From Lysinibacillus fusiformis (GTDB taxonomy: Bacteria; Bacillota; Bacilli; Bacillales_A; Planococcaceae): a stretch of 64,000 nt of DNA. The notes beneath the pieces were generated by a model. It had not been told where the DNA came from. It saw only the letters and a list, made by a program, of their open reading frames with translations, and made no database searches. Each line of letters opens with the position of its first letter. The stretch's first letter is position 1. The position numbers and the translations under genes were made by a program. The stretch covers positions 62,001 to 126,000 of the forward strand of contig NZ_PDFK01000007.1 in NCBI RefSeq assembly GCF_002845985.1. The letters are read 5' to 3'. Shown here piece after piece: positions 26,738 through 34,579 of the stretch.

Positions 26738-28642
26738 TTAGATATTTTTATTGAGCATGCGTAAACCGTTTAAAATAACTAGAATTGTACTACCTTCATG
26801 TCCGATTACACCTAAAGGTAGGTCGACTACTTGTAAAAAGTTAGAGGCGATTAATAAAACAATAACACCGATAGAGAAGAAGATATTTTGTTTTACAATA
26901 CGCTGCATTTTACGAGATAAGCGCACAGCATAAGCAATTTTGGATAAATCATTTTTCATTAACACAACATCCGCTGTTTCTAATGCAACGTCTGTTCCTT
27001 CACCCATCGCAATGCCAGTAGTTGCCGTAGCTAATGCAGGGGCATCGTTAATACCGTCGCCGACCATTCCAACAAATTGATGTTGTGTAAGTAGGCGTTT
27101 CATTTCAGTAACTTTTGTTTCAGGTAGACATTCTGCTACATATTCGGTAACGCCAGCTTCCTTTGCAATGACTTTGGCTGTTTTTTCATTGTCACCTGTG
27201 AGCATTACTACTTGAATACCGAGATCTTTTAATAGAGCTACAGCCTTTTTAGCTTCGCTGCGTACAGTATCTTTTAGAGCTGTTAAGGCAACAATACCAT
27301 GCTGATCCCGAATAAAAATAACTGTTTTCCCTTCTGCGGCAAGTTTTGTAGCTGCACTATTTGCAAAGTCATTGGCAAGCTGAGTACCAACAAACTCAGG
27401 TTTCCCTACTTGATACTCCTCATTGTGGATCGTCCCTTTTATACCCCAACCAGGAATATCCTCGATTGTTGCCTGTGGTAATGTGTTAATTCCTTCTGCT
27501 TTAGCGTATGTGGTAATGGCTTGAGCTAGTGGGTGATTGGATTGCGATTCAATCCCTGCAAGCTTTGCTAAAGCTAGATTACGATCTACGCCTTCTCGGA
27601 CAATAAAGTCTGTAACAACTGGTTTCCCCTGTGTTAAAGTACCTGTTTTATCGACAGCTAAAGCACGTAAAACACTGAGATGCTCTAAATGTAAGCCACC
27701 TTTAAAAAGCACACCATTTTTTGCACCATTTGAGATGGCTGCTAGTGTTGCAGGCATAATTGATGCTACGAGTGCACAAGGGGATGCAACCACCAATAAC
27801 ACCATTGCTCGGTAAAATGTCGTTGTCCAATCCCAGCCGAGTAAAAAGTGGGGAAGGAACATCATTAAGGCAACACCTAATAACACAAATTTTACATAAG
27901 ACCCCTCAAATTTTTCGATGAATTGTTGTGAGGGAGATTTTTCACTTTGCGCACTTTGGACAAGTTGTATAATTTTTTTGAAAAGTGTTTCTGAATTTGC
28001 TTTGGTCATTTCCATCGTAATAGCACCATTTAAATTTACTGTGCCTGCAAATACTTCGTCACCTTCGATTTTTGAGACAGGCAGCGGCTCTCCACTAATA
28101 GCCGATTCATCAATAGAAGACTGTCCTTTGAAAATAATACCGTCTGCTGGAATGCGTTCACCTGGTTTTATCAATAAATGATCGCCGATATTTAACGTGG
28201 ACACGGACACTTTCATAGGTTCAAATTCGCCACGCACTAACCAAGCTTCTTCTGGCTGTAAATTCATAAGTGCTGATATTTCACGATGACTTTTATTCAT
28301 TGCATATGTTTCAAGTGCACCACTTACTGCGAAAATGAAAATAAGAATAGCTCCCTCTGTCCAATAGCCGATTGCTGCAGAACCAATGGCGGCTAATACC
28401 ATCAATAGCTCTACATTTAATTTTCGATCTTCAATCGTTTCTTCAATGCCCTCTTTTGCTTTTGCGAATCCACCTACAAAAAATGCAATTAAATATAGTA
28501 GAACTGAAGCAGTTGTTTGTCCGCTCGTATCTAAACGCCATGCAAGTAAGATGAAAATGCCCGCCATCAATGCAGCGATCAATTCAGCATGTTCTTTTGT
28601 TTTCTCAATTAAATTTATATTTTCTCGATTAGAGTATTCCAT
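26738..28642 (-). CDS. pfeT: P1B-4 metal-exporting ATPase, PfeT/ZosA-like
   Basis: 634 residues with no N-terminal heavy-metal domain. The diagnostic P1B-4 pair is present: SPC in membrane helix 6 (residues 287-289) and HEGST in helix 8 (615-619). Others are SGEP (183-186), the phosphorylated Asp331 in DKTGTLT, HP in SNHPLA, and GDGINDAPAL. P1B-4 pumps export Fe(II), Co(II) or Zn(II). B. subtilis PfeT, of nearly equal length, exports Fe(II) under PerR repression and Fur activation. Upstream here are one PerR-like and two Fur-like boxes, which favours iron. AGGAGGG precedes ATG 28642. Confidence 0.9.
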   Translation of the reverse strand: MEYSNRENINLIEKTKEHAELIAALMAGIFILLAWRLDTSGQTTASVLLYLIAFFVGGFAKAKEGIEETIEDRKLNVELLMVLAAIGSAAIGYWTEGAILIFIFAVSGALETYAMNKSHREISALMNLQPEEAWLVRGEFEPMKVSVSTLNIGDHLLIKPGERIPADGIIFKGQSSIDESAISGEPLPVSKIEGDEVFAGTVNLNGAITMEMTKANSETLFKKIIQLVQSAQSEKSPSQQFIEKFEGSYVKFVLLGVALMMFLPHFLLGWDWTTTFYRAMVLLVVASPCALVASIMPATLAAISNGAKNGVLFKGGLHLEHLSVLRALAVDKTGTLTQGKPVVTDFIVREGVDRNLALAKLAGIESQSNHPLAQAITTYAKAEGINTLPQATIEDIPGWGIKGTIHNEEYQVGKPEFVGTQLANDFANSAATKLAAEGKTVIFIRDQHGIVALTALKDTVRSEAKKAVALLKDLGIQVVMLTGDNEKTAKVIAKEAGVTEYVAECLPETKVTEMKRLLTQHQFVGMVGDGINDAPALATATTGIAMGEGTDVALETADVVLMKNDLSKIAYAVRLSRKMQRIVKQNIFFSIGVIVLLIASNFLQVVDLPLGVIGHEGSTILVILNGLRMLNKNI

Positions 28643-28655
28643 CTATATCCCTCCT

Positions 28656-28674
28656 GATAATGAAAATCAATATC
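28656..28674 (-). promoter_or_regulatory. Fur-like box 1
   Basis: GATAATGAAAATCAATATC matches 16 of 19 positions of the classical Fur box and contains a 7-1-7 core TGATAAT-G-AAAATCA. It directly abuts the pfeT ribosome binding site. Confidence 0.6.
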
Positions 28675-28710
28675 AAAACCTTTATAAATTAATATTTATT
28701 AAAGTTTTTA

Positions 28711-28730
28711 ATTGAAAATGGATTTCAATT
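28711..28730 (-). promoter_or_regulatory. Fur-like box 2
   Basis: The dyad ATTGAAAATGGATTTCAAT resembles a 7-1-7 Fur core (TGAAAAT...ATTTCA). It lies between box 1 and the PerR-like box. Confidence 0.45.
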
Positions 28731-28744
28731 ACCATCTCTTTTAT

Positions 28745-28759
28745 TTAGAATTATTATAA
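28745..28759 (-). promoter_or_regulatory. PerR-like box over pfeT -10
   Basis: TTAGAATTATTATAA differs at one position from the Per box TTATAATNATTATAA. Read on the minus strand it includes TATAAT, with a weak -35 TTTATT 17 bases upstream, so PerR binding would block the pfeT promoter. Confidence 0.65.
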
Positions 28760-28841
28760 CAAAGGAATTTATAAAAATAAAGTAGGAAGTTTGAAGGATA
28801 TTTACTTTGACCATAGGGTGATGATGATAGGGGATTTTAAA

Positions 28842-28882
28842 TAAAAAAAGCACAGTCTATTCACTAGGAATATTCTGTGCCT
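28842..28882 (-). terminator. Terminator of the fumarase gene
   Basis: Read on the minus strand, GCACAG...CTGTGC with an imperfect inner stem is followed by seven T. Confidence 0.7.
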
Positions 28883-28927
28883 TACAAAATGGTGCAATCA
28901 AATGGATGACTACTACCGTTTATTTAA

Positions 28928-30466
28928 TTAGAAAACTCTTTCTGCATGCAAAGCAAGTTTATCTAATGATGATTTATCGACATCTGCATGTAGAGAGTTA
29001 CCATGTGAGTCCATTGTTACAACTGCTGTAAAGTTTTCTACATTTAAGTGCCACATAGCTTCAGGAATACCAAATTCCATTAAATCAACGCCGTCAACAC
29101 CTTTAATGCAGTCTGCATAGTATTGGGCTGCTCCACCGATTGCATTTAAGTAAACGCCACCATGTTCATTTAGAGCTTTTAATGTTTTTGGTCCCATTCC
29201 ACCTTTACCAATCACAGCACGGATACCGAATTTTTTCATAATATCACCTTGGTAAGGCTCCTCACGAATAGAAGTAGTTGGTCCAGCTGCTTTTACTGTC
29301 CAGTGGCCTTCCTCATCTTTTGCCATTACAGGTCCGCAGTGATAAATAACTTGTCCATTTAAGTCCACTGGTGCATCGTGGCTCATTAAATGGTGGTGGA
29401 TAGCGTCACGGCCAGTATACATACGACCAGTAATAGAAACGACATCTCCCACTTTTAGTGAGCGAATTTGTTCTTCCGTAATTGGTGCAGTAAGCTCTAC
29501 TAGATTTGTAGTTGTATCTTCTGTTGTAGCAGCTACTTCATCTTCTTTGAACGTGATTTTTTCACCTTCTTGGTAGTGCCAATTCATAATTTCACCTGTT
29601 TGTGGATCGATGTCCACAGCCATACGACGGTAAGCCCAGCAGTTATAAGCTACAGATACATAGAAGGAAGCAGGGATACGGTGCATCACTCCAATTTTAC
29701 AGCCTAGTAATGTTGCTTCACCACCGAAGCCCATTGTACCAATACCAAATGTATTAGCTGTTTTGACAACATACTCTTCTAATTTTGCAAGATCTGAATT
29801 TGGGTTTGTATCTTCAACATGGCGGAATAATTGTTCTTTTGCTAAATCGTAGCCAGAAGAACGATCTCCACCAATGCCTACACCGATGAAACCAGCTGAA
29901 CAGCCCTGACCTTGTGCTTGGTACACAGAGTGTAAAATACATTTACGAATACCGTCTAAGTCACGACCTGCACGACCAAGACCTTCTAATTCGCATGGTA
30001 AGCTGTACTGAATGTTTTTATTTTCACAGCCGCCGCCTTTTAGAATTAATTTAATTGTAATGTAATCTTTTTCCCATTGTTCGAATTTCATAACTGGTAA
30101 ACCATCACCAAGGTTATTCCCACTGTTTGCACCAGTTAAAGAATCTACCGCGTTTGGACGTAATTTAGCATCTGCTGTTGTATCATTGATTGCTTTTTTG
30201 ATTGCAGCTTTAATTTCTAATTGGTTTACGCCAACAGGTGTATAGATTTTGAAAGTTGGTAGCCCTGTATCCTGACAAATTGGTGACACATTATCTTCTG
30301 CCATAATAATATTATTTGCAATTGTGTCTAAGCTCATTGCAGCACGTGTACCAGCATTCTCAGCTTCTTTTGCTTTTTTAATAGCACGACGTACATCCTT
30401 AGGTAAATTCGTAGATGTTTCAGTAATTAAATCATAAAGACTTTTCTCCAAAGTTTGTAGATTCAT
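28928..30466 (-). CDS. fumA: Class I (iron-sulfur) fumarate hydratase
   Basis: 512 residues joining the alpha (TtdA-like) and beta (TtdB-like) parts of class I fumarases in one chain. Likely [4Fe-4S] cysteines: Cys64 (SPICQDTG), then those in GGGCENKN and GQGCSAGF. The beta part begins around VELTAPITEEQIRSLKVGD and carries GRDAIHHHLM and SIREEPYQGDIMKKFGIRA. It converts fumarate to malate in the TCA cycle. A GGGGGG run precedes the ATG. B. subtilis relies on the unrelated class II FumC; carrying an oxygen-sensitive enzyme next to an iron exporter may be chance. The symbol is by family only. Confidence 0.9.
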   Translation of the reverse strand: MNLQTLEKSLYDLITETSTNLPKDVRRAIKKAKEAENAGTRAAMSLDTIANNIIMAEDNVSPICQDTGLPTFKIYTPVGVNQLEIKAAIKKAINDTTADAKLRPNAVDSLTGANSGNNLGDGLPVMKFEQWEKDYITIKLILKGGGCENKNIQYSLPCELEGLGRAGRDLDGIRKCILHSVYQAQGQGCSAGFIGVGIGGDRSSGYDLAKEQLFRHVEDTNPNSDLAKLEEYVVKTANTFGIGTMGFGGEATLLGCKIGVMHRIPASFYVSVAYNCWAYRRMAVDIDPQTGEIMNWHYQEGEKITFKEDEVAATTEDTTTNLVELTAPITEEQIRSLKVGDVVSITGRMYTGRDAIHHHLMSHDAPVDLNGQVIYHCGPVMAKDEEGHWTVKAAGPTTSIREEPYQGDIMKKFGIRAVIGKGGMGPKTLKALNEHGGVYLNAIGGAAQYYADCIKGVDGVDLMEFGIPEAMWHLNVENFTAVVTMDSHGNSLHADVDKSSLDKLALHAERVF

Positions 30467-30595
30467 TGGTATTGCCCCCCATAGAAAAATTGATTATTTC
30501 CACGTTACATTATACTCTTTTCAACTAATGAAAAAAAGAGTCCTTATCTGAGAGCCCTAAATTAAAGCTTGTTTTCATAGTATTTTGAGAAGGGG

Positions 30596-30624
30596 TTGAT
30601 TTAATAGAACGTTTGTTCTAAAAT
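30596..30624 (+). promoter_or_regulatory. Sigma-A promoter with LexA-like box in the spacer
   Basis: TTGATT (30596-30601), a 17-bp spacer and TAAAAT (30619-30624). The spacer contains the dyad AGAACGTTTGTTCT (30606-30619), close to the Gram-positive SOS box CGAAC-N4-GTTCG. It controls the YwqG-family gene. Confidence 0.6.
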
Positions 30625-30655
30625 AGAAGTGAATCCACAATTAGGAGGAATTTGA

Positions 30656-31456
30656 ATGGCTGCTAAAACTTTACTTGAATTACCGGAAGAATTTGAAAAA
30701 TATAGACCATTAATAGAAGAAACAATGAAGCCTGTTGTATTGGTTGATACGAAGGTAAGCAAAACATCTTTATTTCAAAGTAAGTTTGCAGGGGATCCCT
30801 ATTTTCCACTGTCGATGGAATATCCAACAAATAACAATGGACAACCTTTGAAGCTATTAGCTCAAATTAATTTTACAGAAGTACCAAAGCATCTAGCGAA
30901 TTTTCCAAAAGAGGGTATATTACAGTTTTATATTGATGGTTATGACGATGTATTAGGAATGGATTTTGATAATGGACAAAATCAAGAAGGATTTCGTGTT
31001 ATCTTCCATGAATCGATCGTGCATGATGAAACAAAGCTCGTTCAAGATTTTTCATTTGTCAAATTAGTGGATGAGGAGATGTATTTTCCTGTAGAGTGTG
31101 AAATGGCACTATCCTTTCAAGCAGGCTTTGAACCATTGTCCATTGATGATTTTAGAAGTAATGACATGTACGCCAGTATCTTAACATCAATAGAGGATGA
31201 TGATACATTAGAAGATGCTTTCTATGATGCTTTGACTGGTGATGGACATAAAATAGGTGGGTATCCGTACTTTACACAGGAAGATCCACGAGCATACGGT
31301 GATTATACGGACTCTACAATCATGTTATTACAGATTGATAGTGTAGGTGATGATATCCTTTGGGGCGATTGTGGTGTCGGCAACTTCTTCATTACAGCAG
31401 AAGAGCTAAACAATAAAGATTTTAGCAAGGTACTTTATAATTGGGACTGCCACTAA
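30656..31456 (+). CDS. ywqG: YwqG family protein (DUF1963)
   Basis: 266 residues of the YwqG/DUF1963 family, with the hallmarks SKFAGDPYFP, LLAQINFTEVP, GILQFYIDG, HKIGGYPYFTQEDPR and a final LLQIDS...WGDCGVGNFFI. The family is water-soluble, beta-rich and of unknown function. AGGAGG precedes the ATG. The LexA-like box between the promoter elements suggests DNA-damage control, which is an inference from sequence only. Confidence 0.85.
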   Translation: MAAKTLLELPEEFEKYRPLIEETMKPVVLVDTKVSKTSLFQSKFAGDPYFPLSMEYPTNNNGQPLKLLAQINFTEVPKHLANFPKEGILQFYIDGYDDVLGMDFDNGQNQEGFRVIFHESIVHDETKLVQDFSFVKLVDEEMYFPVECEMALSFQAGFEPLSIDDFRSNDMYASILTSIEDDDTLEDAFYDALTGDGHKIGGYPYFTQEDPRAYGDYTDSTIMLLQIDSVGDDILWGDCGVGNFFITAEELNNKDFSKVLYNWDCH

Positions 31457-31458
31457 AA

Positions 31459-31494
31459 AAACAAGCGAGCGCATAATGTGCTCGCTTGTTTTTG
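31459..31494. terminator. Bidirectional terminator
   Basis: AACAAGCGAGC/GCTCGCTTGTT with a nine-base loop, between converging genes. Confidence 0.85.
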
Positions 31495-31499
31495 ACTCA

Positions 31500-31685
31500 T
31501 TATTGTTCACGAGCATTAAACTGCTCCATTTTATCTTCTAAATCATCCATCATTTGAATTAAGCGATCGATATCCTCTAATTCAGCAGTTTCGGGATCAA
31601 GGGCATCTAATACTTCTAAAAAAATTTCAAGACGCTCTTTTAAGTAGGTTACTTGCTGTTTTTTATCAGTGATTGGCTTTGACAT
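31500..31685 (-). CDS. SE1561 family small protein
   Basis: 61 residues, acidic and helical, starting MSKPITDKKQQVTYLKERL and rich in LEDIDRLIQMMDDLE heptads. It matches my recollection of the SE1561 family, small Bacilli proteins of unknown function. GAGGTG lies seven bases before the ATG on the minus strand. Confidence 0.75.
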   Translation of the reverse strand: MSKPITDKKQQVTYLKERLEIFLEVLDALDPETAELEDIDRLIQMMDDLEDKMEQFNAREQ

Positions 31686-31741
31686 TCGTACACCTCATTT
31701 CATCCCTTTTATCGTAGCTGATTTGGGCTTAAATTTCAATG

Positions 31742-31760
31742 TTTAGGTAAACACCTAGGA
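31742..31760. promoter_or_regulatory. Possible operator dyad
   Basis: TTTAGGTAAACACCTAGG contains TAGGT-AAAC-ACCTA, in the 370-bp gap between the SE1561 gene and the MFS gene. No regulator can be named. Confidence 0.25.
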
Positions 31761-31841
31761 CTAAGAGATTAATTTTAAAAATCAATAGGCAGAATATTTA
31801 CAATATTGAGGATGTATGTTAAAGTTGTTTTAAGATAAAGT

Positions 31842-32013
31842 AAAGGAGCTGATTGGAAAAAGTATCATTGCAAAGCTAACTCGAAAAGGAGGGAGTTTAA
31901 ACAAGTATCCGGTAATAATCAAAAGCCGAATTTCGTGTTTATACAATTAAATGAATATAAGGATTAGTTAGGCCTTAGCGTAAAATCACATGTGGTGAGC
32001 GCTAAGGCTTTTT
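31842..32013 (+). promoter_or_regulatory. Attenuator-like leader of the MFS gene
   Basis: The leader holds AAAGGAGC followed by a TTG-started 8-codon frame (31853-31879, LEKVSLQS), a second strong site AAAAGGAGGG (31885-31894) with no long frame behind it, and a terminator GCCTTAGCG/CGCTAAGGC plus five T (31972-32013) ending 43 bp before the MFS start. Such layouts occur in antibiotic-inducible leaders. Function is an inference. Confidence 0.4.
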
Positions 32014-32055
32014 GATATGCTGTTCTTTGGGAGAATGACGATATTGGAGGAAAAG

Positions 32056-33240
32056 ATGACATACTTCTCAGATTACAGCAAAAAACGATTTACCATTTTA
32101 GTATTAATTGTATCCATATCAGGCTTTTCACAAGGGATGCTGTTACCGCTTATTTCGATCATATTTGAACGGGATGGCGTATCCTCTGCATTGAATGGCT
32201 TGAATGCAACAGGCTTATACATAGGAACACTATTAATCTCACCATTTATCGAGCAGCCTTTACGAAAATGGGGCTACAAACCAATTATTTTAGTTGGAGG
32301 AGCACTTGTTTTTGCATCTTTGCTAGCATTTCCCTTCTGGAAAAGTGTGACCTTCTGGTTTGTCCTTCGTTTGCTCATTGGAGTAGGGGACCATGCCTTG
32401 CATTATGCGACCCAAACATGGATTACAAGCACAGCAGATCATAAAAGTTTGGGAAAAGGAATGGCCATCTATGGCTTGTCATTTAGTATAGGCTTTGCCG
32501 TAGGGCCACTTATGGTGAAGCTGATTGAGATTGCTGAAGCGTTACCGTTTATCATATCATCCATCATGTGCTTGTTTGCATGGTCTTTTGTATTTTTCTT
32601 ACAAAATGAAAAACCTGAGCGACTAACAGGCGACTTAAATGCAAGAGGATGGCAACGCTACAAAATGGCTATTTTATTTGGATGGATGGCGTTTTTAGGA
32701 CCTTTCGTTTATGGATTCCTTGAGTCTTCATTAAATGCTTTATTCCCAGTTTATGCTTTACGCAAAGGCTACGAAGTAGGTATGATCCCTATTATTCTAT
32801 CTGTCTTTACATTTGGTGGGATTTTAACACAAGTACCACTTGGTGCATTAGGGGATAAAGTAGGAAGACGGAATATCTTGATGGTAGGCTCGTTTGGAGG
32901 CGCTATGCTTTTTGCAATCGCCAGCTTTTTAGAGCACTCTCAATTAGCTGTGGCTATAGCATTTTTCTTAACAGGCACTTTAGTTGGCTCCATGTTTTCT
33001 TTAGGGATTACATACATGGCTGATCTAACACCAAAAGAGTTACTGCCTACAGGAAATTTACTTTGTGGAATTGCTTTAAGTATTGGTAGTTTAACAGGGC
33101 CTTTTTTAGGTGGCGTTTATATAGAATATGTAAAAAATTATAGCTTCCTTTTACTTGTAGCAATGTTGTTGCTAGCTGTTGCTATGGTGCTACTTGTATT
33201 TGGACGCCAAAAGCATAAACAAACATTAATGGCAAAATAA
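32056..33240 (+). CDS. MFS transporter, multidrug-efflux type
   Basis: 394 residues, twelve membrane segments, ATG 32056 after GGAGG; starts at 32017 and 32035 lack a site. The loop 2-3 region has EQPLRKWGYKPIILVGG and the loop 8-9 motif is GALGDKVGRRNILMVG, the standard MFS signature. The helix 4-5 segment LLIGVGDHALHYATQTWIT is unusual in having Asp and His within the membrane. The substrate cannot be read from sequence; the family placement suggests drug or metabolite export. The long leader with a terminator hairpin suggests expression is induced. Confidence 0.8.
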   Translation: MTYFSDYSKKRFTILVLIVSISGFSQGMLLPLISIIFERDGVSSALNGLNATGLYIGTLLISPFIEQPLRKWGYKPIILVGGALVFASLLAFPFWKSVTFWFVLRLLIGVGDHALHYATQTWITSTADHKSLGKGMAIYGLSFSIGFAVGPLMVKLIEIAEALPFIISSIMCLFAWSFVFFLQNEKPERLTGDLNARGWQRYKMAILFGWMAFLGPFVYGFLESSLNALFPVYALRKGYEVGMIPIILSVFTFGGILTQVPLGALGDKVGRRNILMVGSFGGAMLFAIASFLEHSQLAVAIAFFLTGTLVGSMFSLGITYMADLTPKELLPTGNLLCGIALSIGSLTGPFLGGVYIEYVKNYSFLLLVAMLLLAVAMVLLVFGRQKHKQTLMAK

Positions 33241-33243
33241 AAA

Positions 33244-33270
33244 GAGCGGGGCTCATCTCCCGCTCAAAAA
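33244..33270 (+). terminator. Rho-independent terminator (first of two)
   Basis: GAGCGGG/CCCGCTC, followed by an A-rich stretch and not by T, directly after the MFS gene. Confidence 0.55.
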
Positions 33271-33271
33271 C

Positions 33272-33312
33272 AAAAAACGCCCAGCAAATCCGTGCTGTTA
33301 TGGCGTTTTTTT
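33272..33312 (+). terminator. Rho-independent terminator (second of two)
   Basis: AAAACGCC...GGCGTTTT with inner AGCA/TGCT pairing and seven T. Confidence 0.8.
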
Positions 33313-33414
33313 GCGTAACAAGGATGTTCCGTCCAAGTTACATAGGTTTGGCACCTAGAAATGTATTATACAGGCATGTTCTTATGAAAGCAATAAAAAA
33401 TAAAATGGGTAATT

Positions 33415-33444
33415 TTGGACTTTATACATCTTTCTCTTTATAAT
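33415..33444 (+). promoter_or_regulatory. Sigma-A-like promoter
   Basis: TTGGAC and TATAAT, 18 bases apart, 34 bp before the coiled-coil gene. Confidence 0.6.
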
Positions 33445-33477
33445 GAAAGAACACTTGCTTAAGAAGGAGGTTTTATC

Positions 33478-34113
33478 ATGACTGAAATGAAAAAACTATC
33501 TATTCATCGTGCCTTAACAGAATTAAAGATGCTGAACCTACGAATTGAGACAGCGACGAATGAGGTTAGTGCAGTAGTAGCTAATCGAAAAAGTAATCGT
33601 AAAATGAAGGGTGTAGACATTCAAGAATATGAAAAGCAAATGCAAGCGTCCTATGATAAGGTGGTAGGCTTGATTAGCTATCGAAATAAAATAAAAGCTC
33701 TAGTTGTACAGTCTAACGCTAGCACAAAGGTGATAGTTGGTAAGGAAGAAATGACTGTAGCAGAGGCAATCGAACGGAAACAATCTATTCAATATGAAAA
33801 GAATTTGCTAGAAATCATGCAGCATCAATATCGTTCAACCATTAATACCGTTGCCAAAGAAAATGATGCATTACCTGCAAAACTGGAAACCTATTTAATT
33901 AACATATTAGGTAATAAAGATAAACAGTCTCCAGATGAAGTCAAATTACATACTGAAACATTTATGAAGAGAAATGAGTATGAAATCATTGATCCTTTAA
34001 ATGTCAAAAAACAAATTGAGTCATTGAGCACTCGTATTGAAGAATTTGAATCAGAGGTTGATGCTGTCCTATCGGAATCAAATGCTACGACATTTATTGA
34101 AGTGGAAGCTTAA
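33478..34113 (+). CDS. Orphan coiled-coil protein, possibly phage-related
   Basis: 211 residues, mostly charged helix, with AAGGAGG before the ATG and its own promoter. Segments that look conserved in type: KKLSIHRALTELKMLNLRI at the start, KVVGLISYRNKIKALVVQSN in the middle and EYEIIDPLNVKKQIESLSTRIEEFESEVDAVLSESNAT (two pieces) at the end. I recall similar proteins in Bacillus and Staphylococcus phages, but cannot confirm a family. No membrane segment, signal or catalytic motif is seen. It stands alone between two hairpin-rich gaps. It could be a leftover of a prophage or a single defence/moron gene. Confidence 0.65.
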   Translation: MTEMKKLSIHRALTELKMLNLRIETATNEVSAVVANRKSNRKMKGVDIQEYEKQMQASYDKVVGLISYRNKIKALVVQSNASTKVIVGKEEMTVAEAIERKQSIQYEKNLLEIMQHQYRSTINTVAKENDALPAKLETYLINILGNKDKQSPDEVKLHTETFMKRNEYEIIDPLNVKKQIESLSTRIEEFESEVDAVLSESNATTFIEVEA

Positions 34114-34407
34114 CGAAATAAATAGGCATGGTCTAGCGAAAATGGAAAACGAAAAGTCGCTCGCGCTTAAAGGCATGTGTGCGAGTTAAAACGTAAAACA
34201 TGTCTTACTCAAAGGAAACTTTCAACTAAACTGATATGAAGGTTTAAAGGTTAAAGGTGAAAGATCAAAACTTACGTGTCAAAGTTCTTTTGATAAAAGC
34301 TAAAAGTTTAACATTTAAAAATCTATTAAATCCTGGGGTATTGGTTAAGGTATCGACTTTTCTGGACCGTCCATCATCCACCAGGCAGCCTGTGCTGTGC
34401 GTGACAT

Positions 34408-34492
34408 AAAAAGGACATCTCAATTTATTTTGAGATGTCCTTTCAGACTGTAATTACAGTCTGACACATCAATTAATTTTGATGTGTTTTTT
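34408..34492 (+). repeat. Three tandem hairpins
   Basis: Three adjoining inverted repeats: AAAGGACATCTCA with its complement (34409-34443), the perfect 20-bp palindrome CAGACTGTAATTACAGTCTG (34444-34463), and ACACATCAA/TTGATGTGT (34464-34487) followed by six T. The last could be a terminator. The 466-bp gap otherwise holds no gene except an unsupported 20-codon frame on the minus strand (34345-34407). Confidence 0.7.
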
Positions 34493-34529
34493 ATTTATTC
34501 ATTCATTCATATAAAAAGGAAACCAAGGT

Positions 34530-34565
34530 AAAAAAGATGCAGCCTGTAATATACAGACTGCATCT
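34530..34565 (-). terminator. Terminator of the RNA methyltransferase gene
   Basis: Read on the minus strand, AGATGCAGTCTGTA/TACAGGCTGCATCT is followed by T residues. Its arms resemble the nearby 34444-34463 palindrome. Confidence 0.8.
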
Positions 34566-34579
34566 AAAAAGTCGCCAAA

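Noticed and set aside
28386-28715. 109-codon plus-strand frame opposite pfeT
   Set aside because: Antisense to the well-conserved P-type ATPase start, with no binding site; it also runs through the Fur-like boxes.
34345-34407. 20-codon minus-strand frame with ATG
   Set aside because: No ribosome binding site, squeezed between hairpins; mentioned only as part of a finding.
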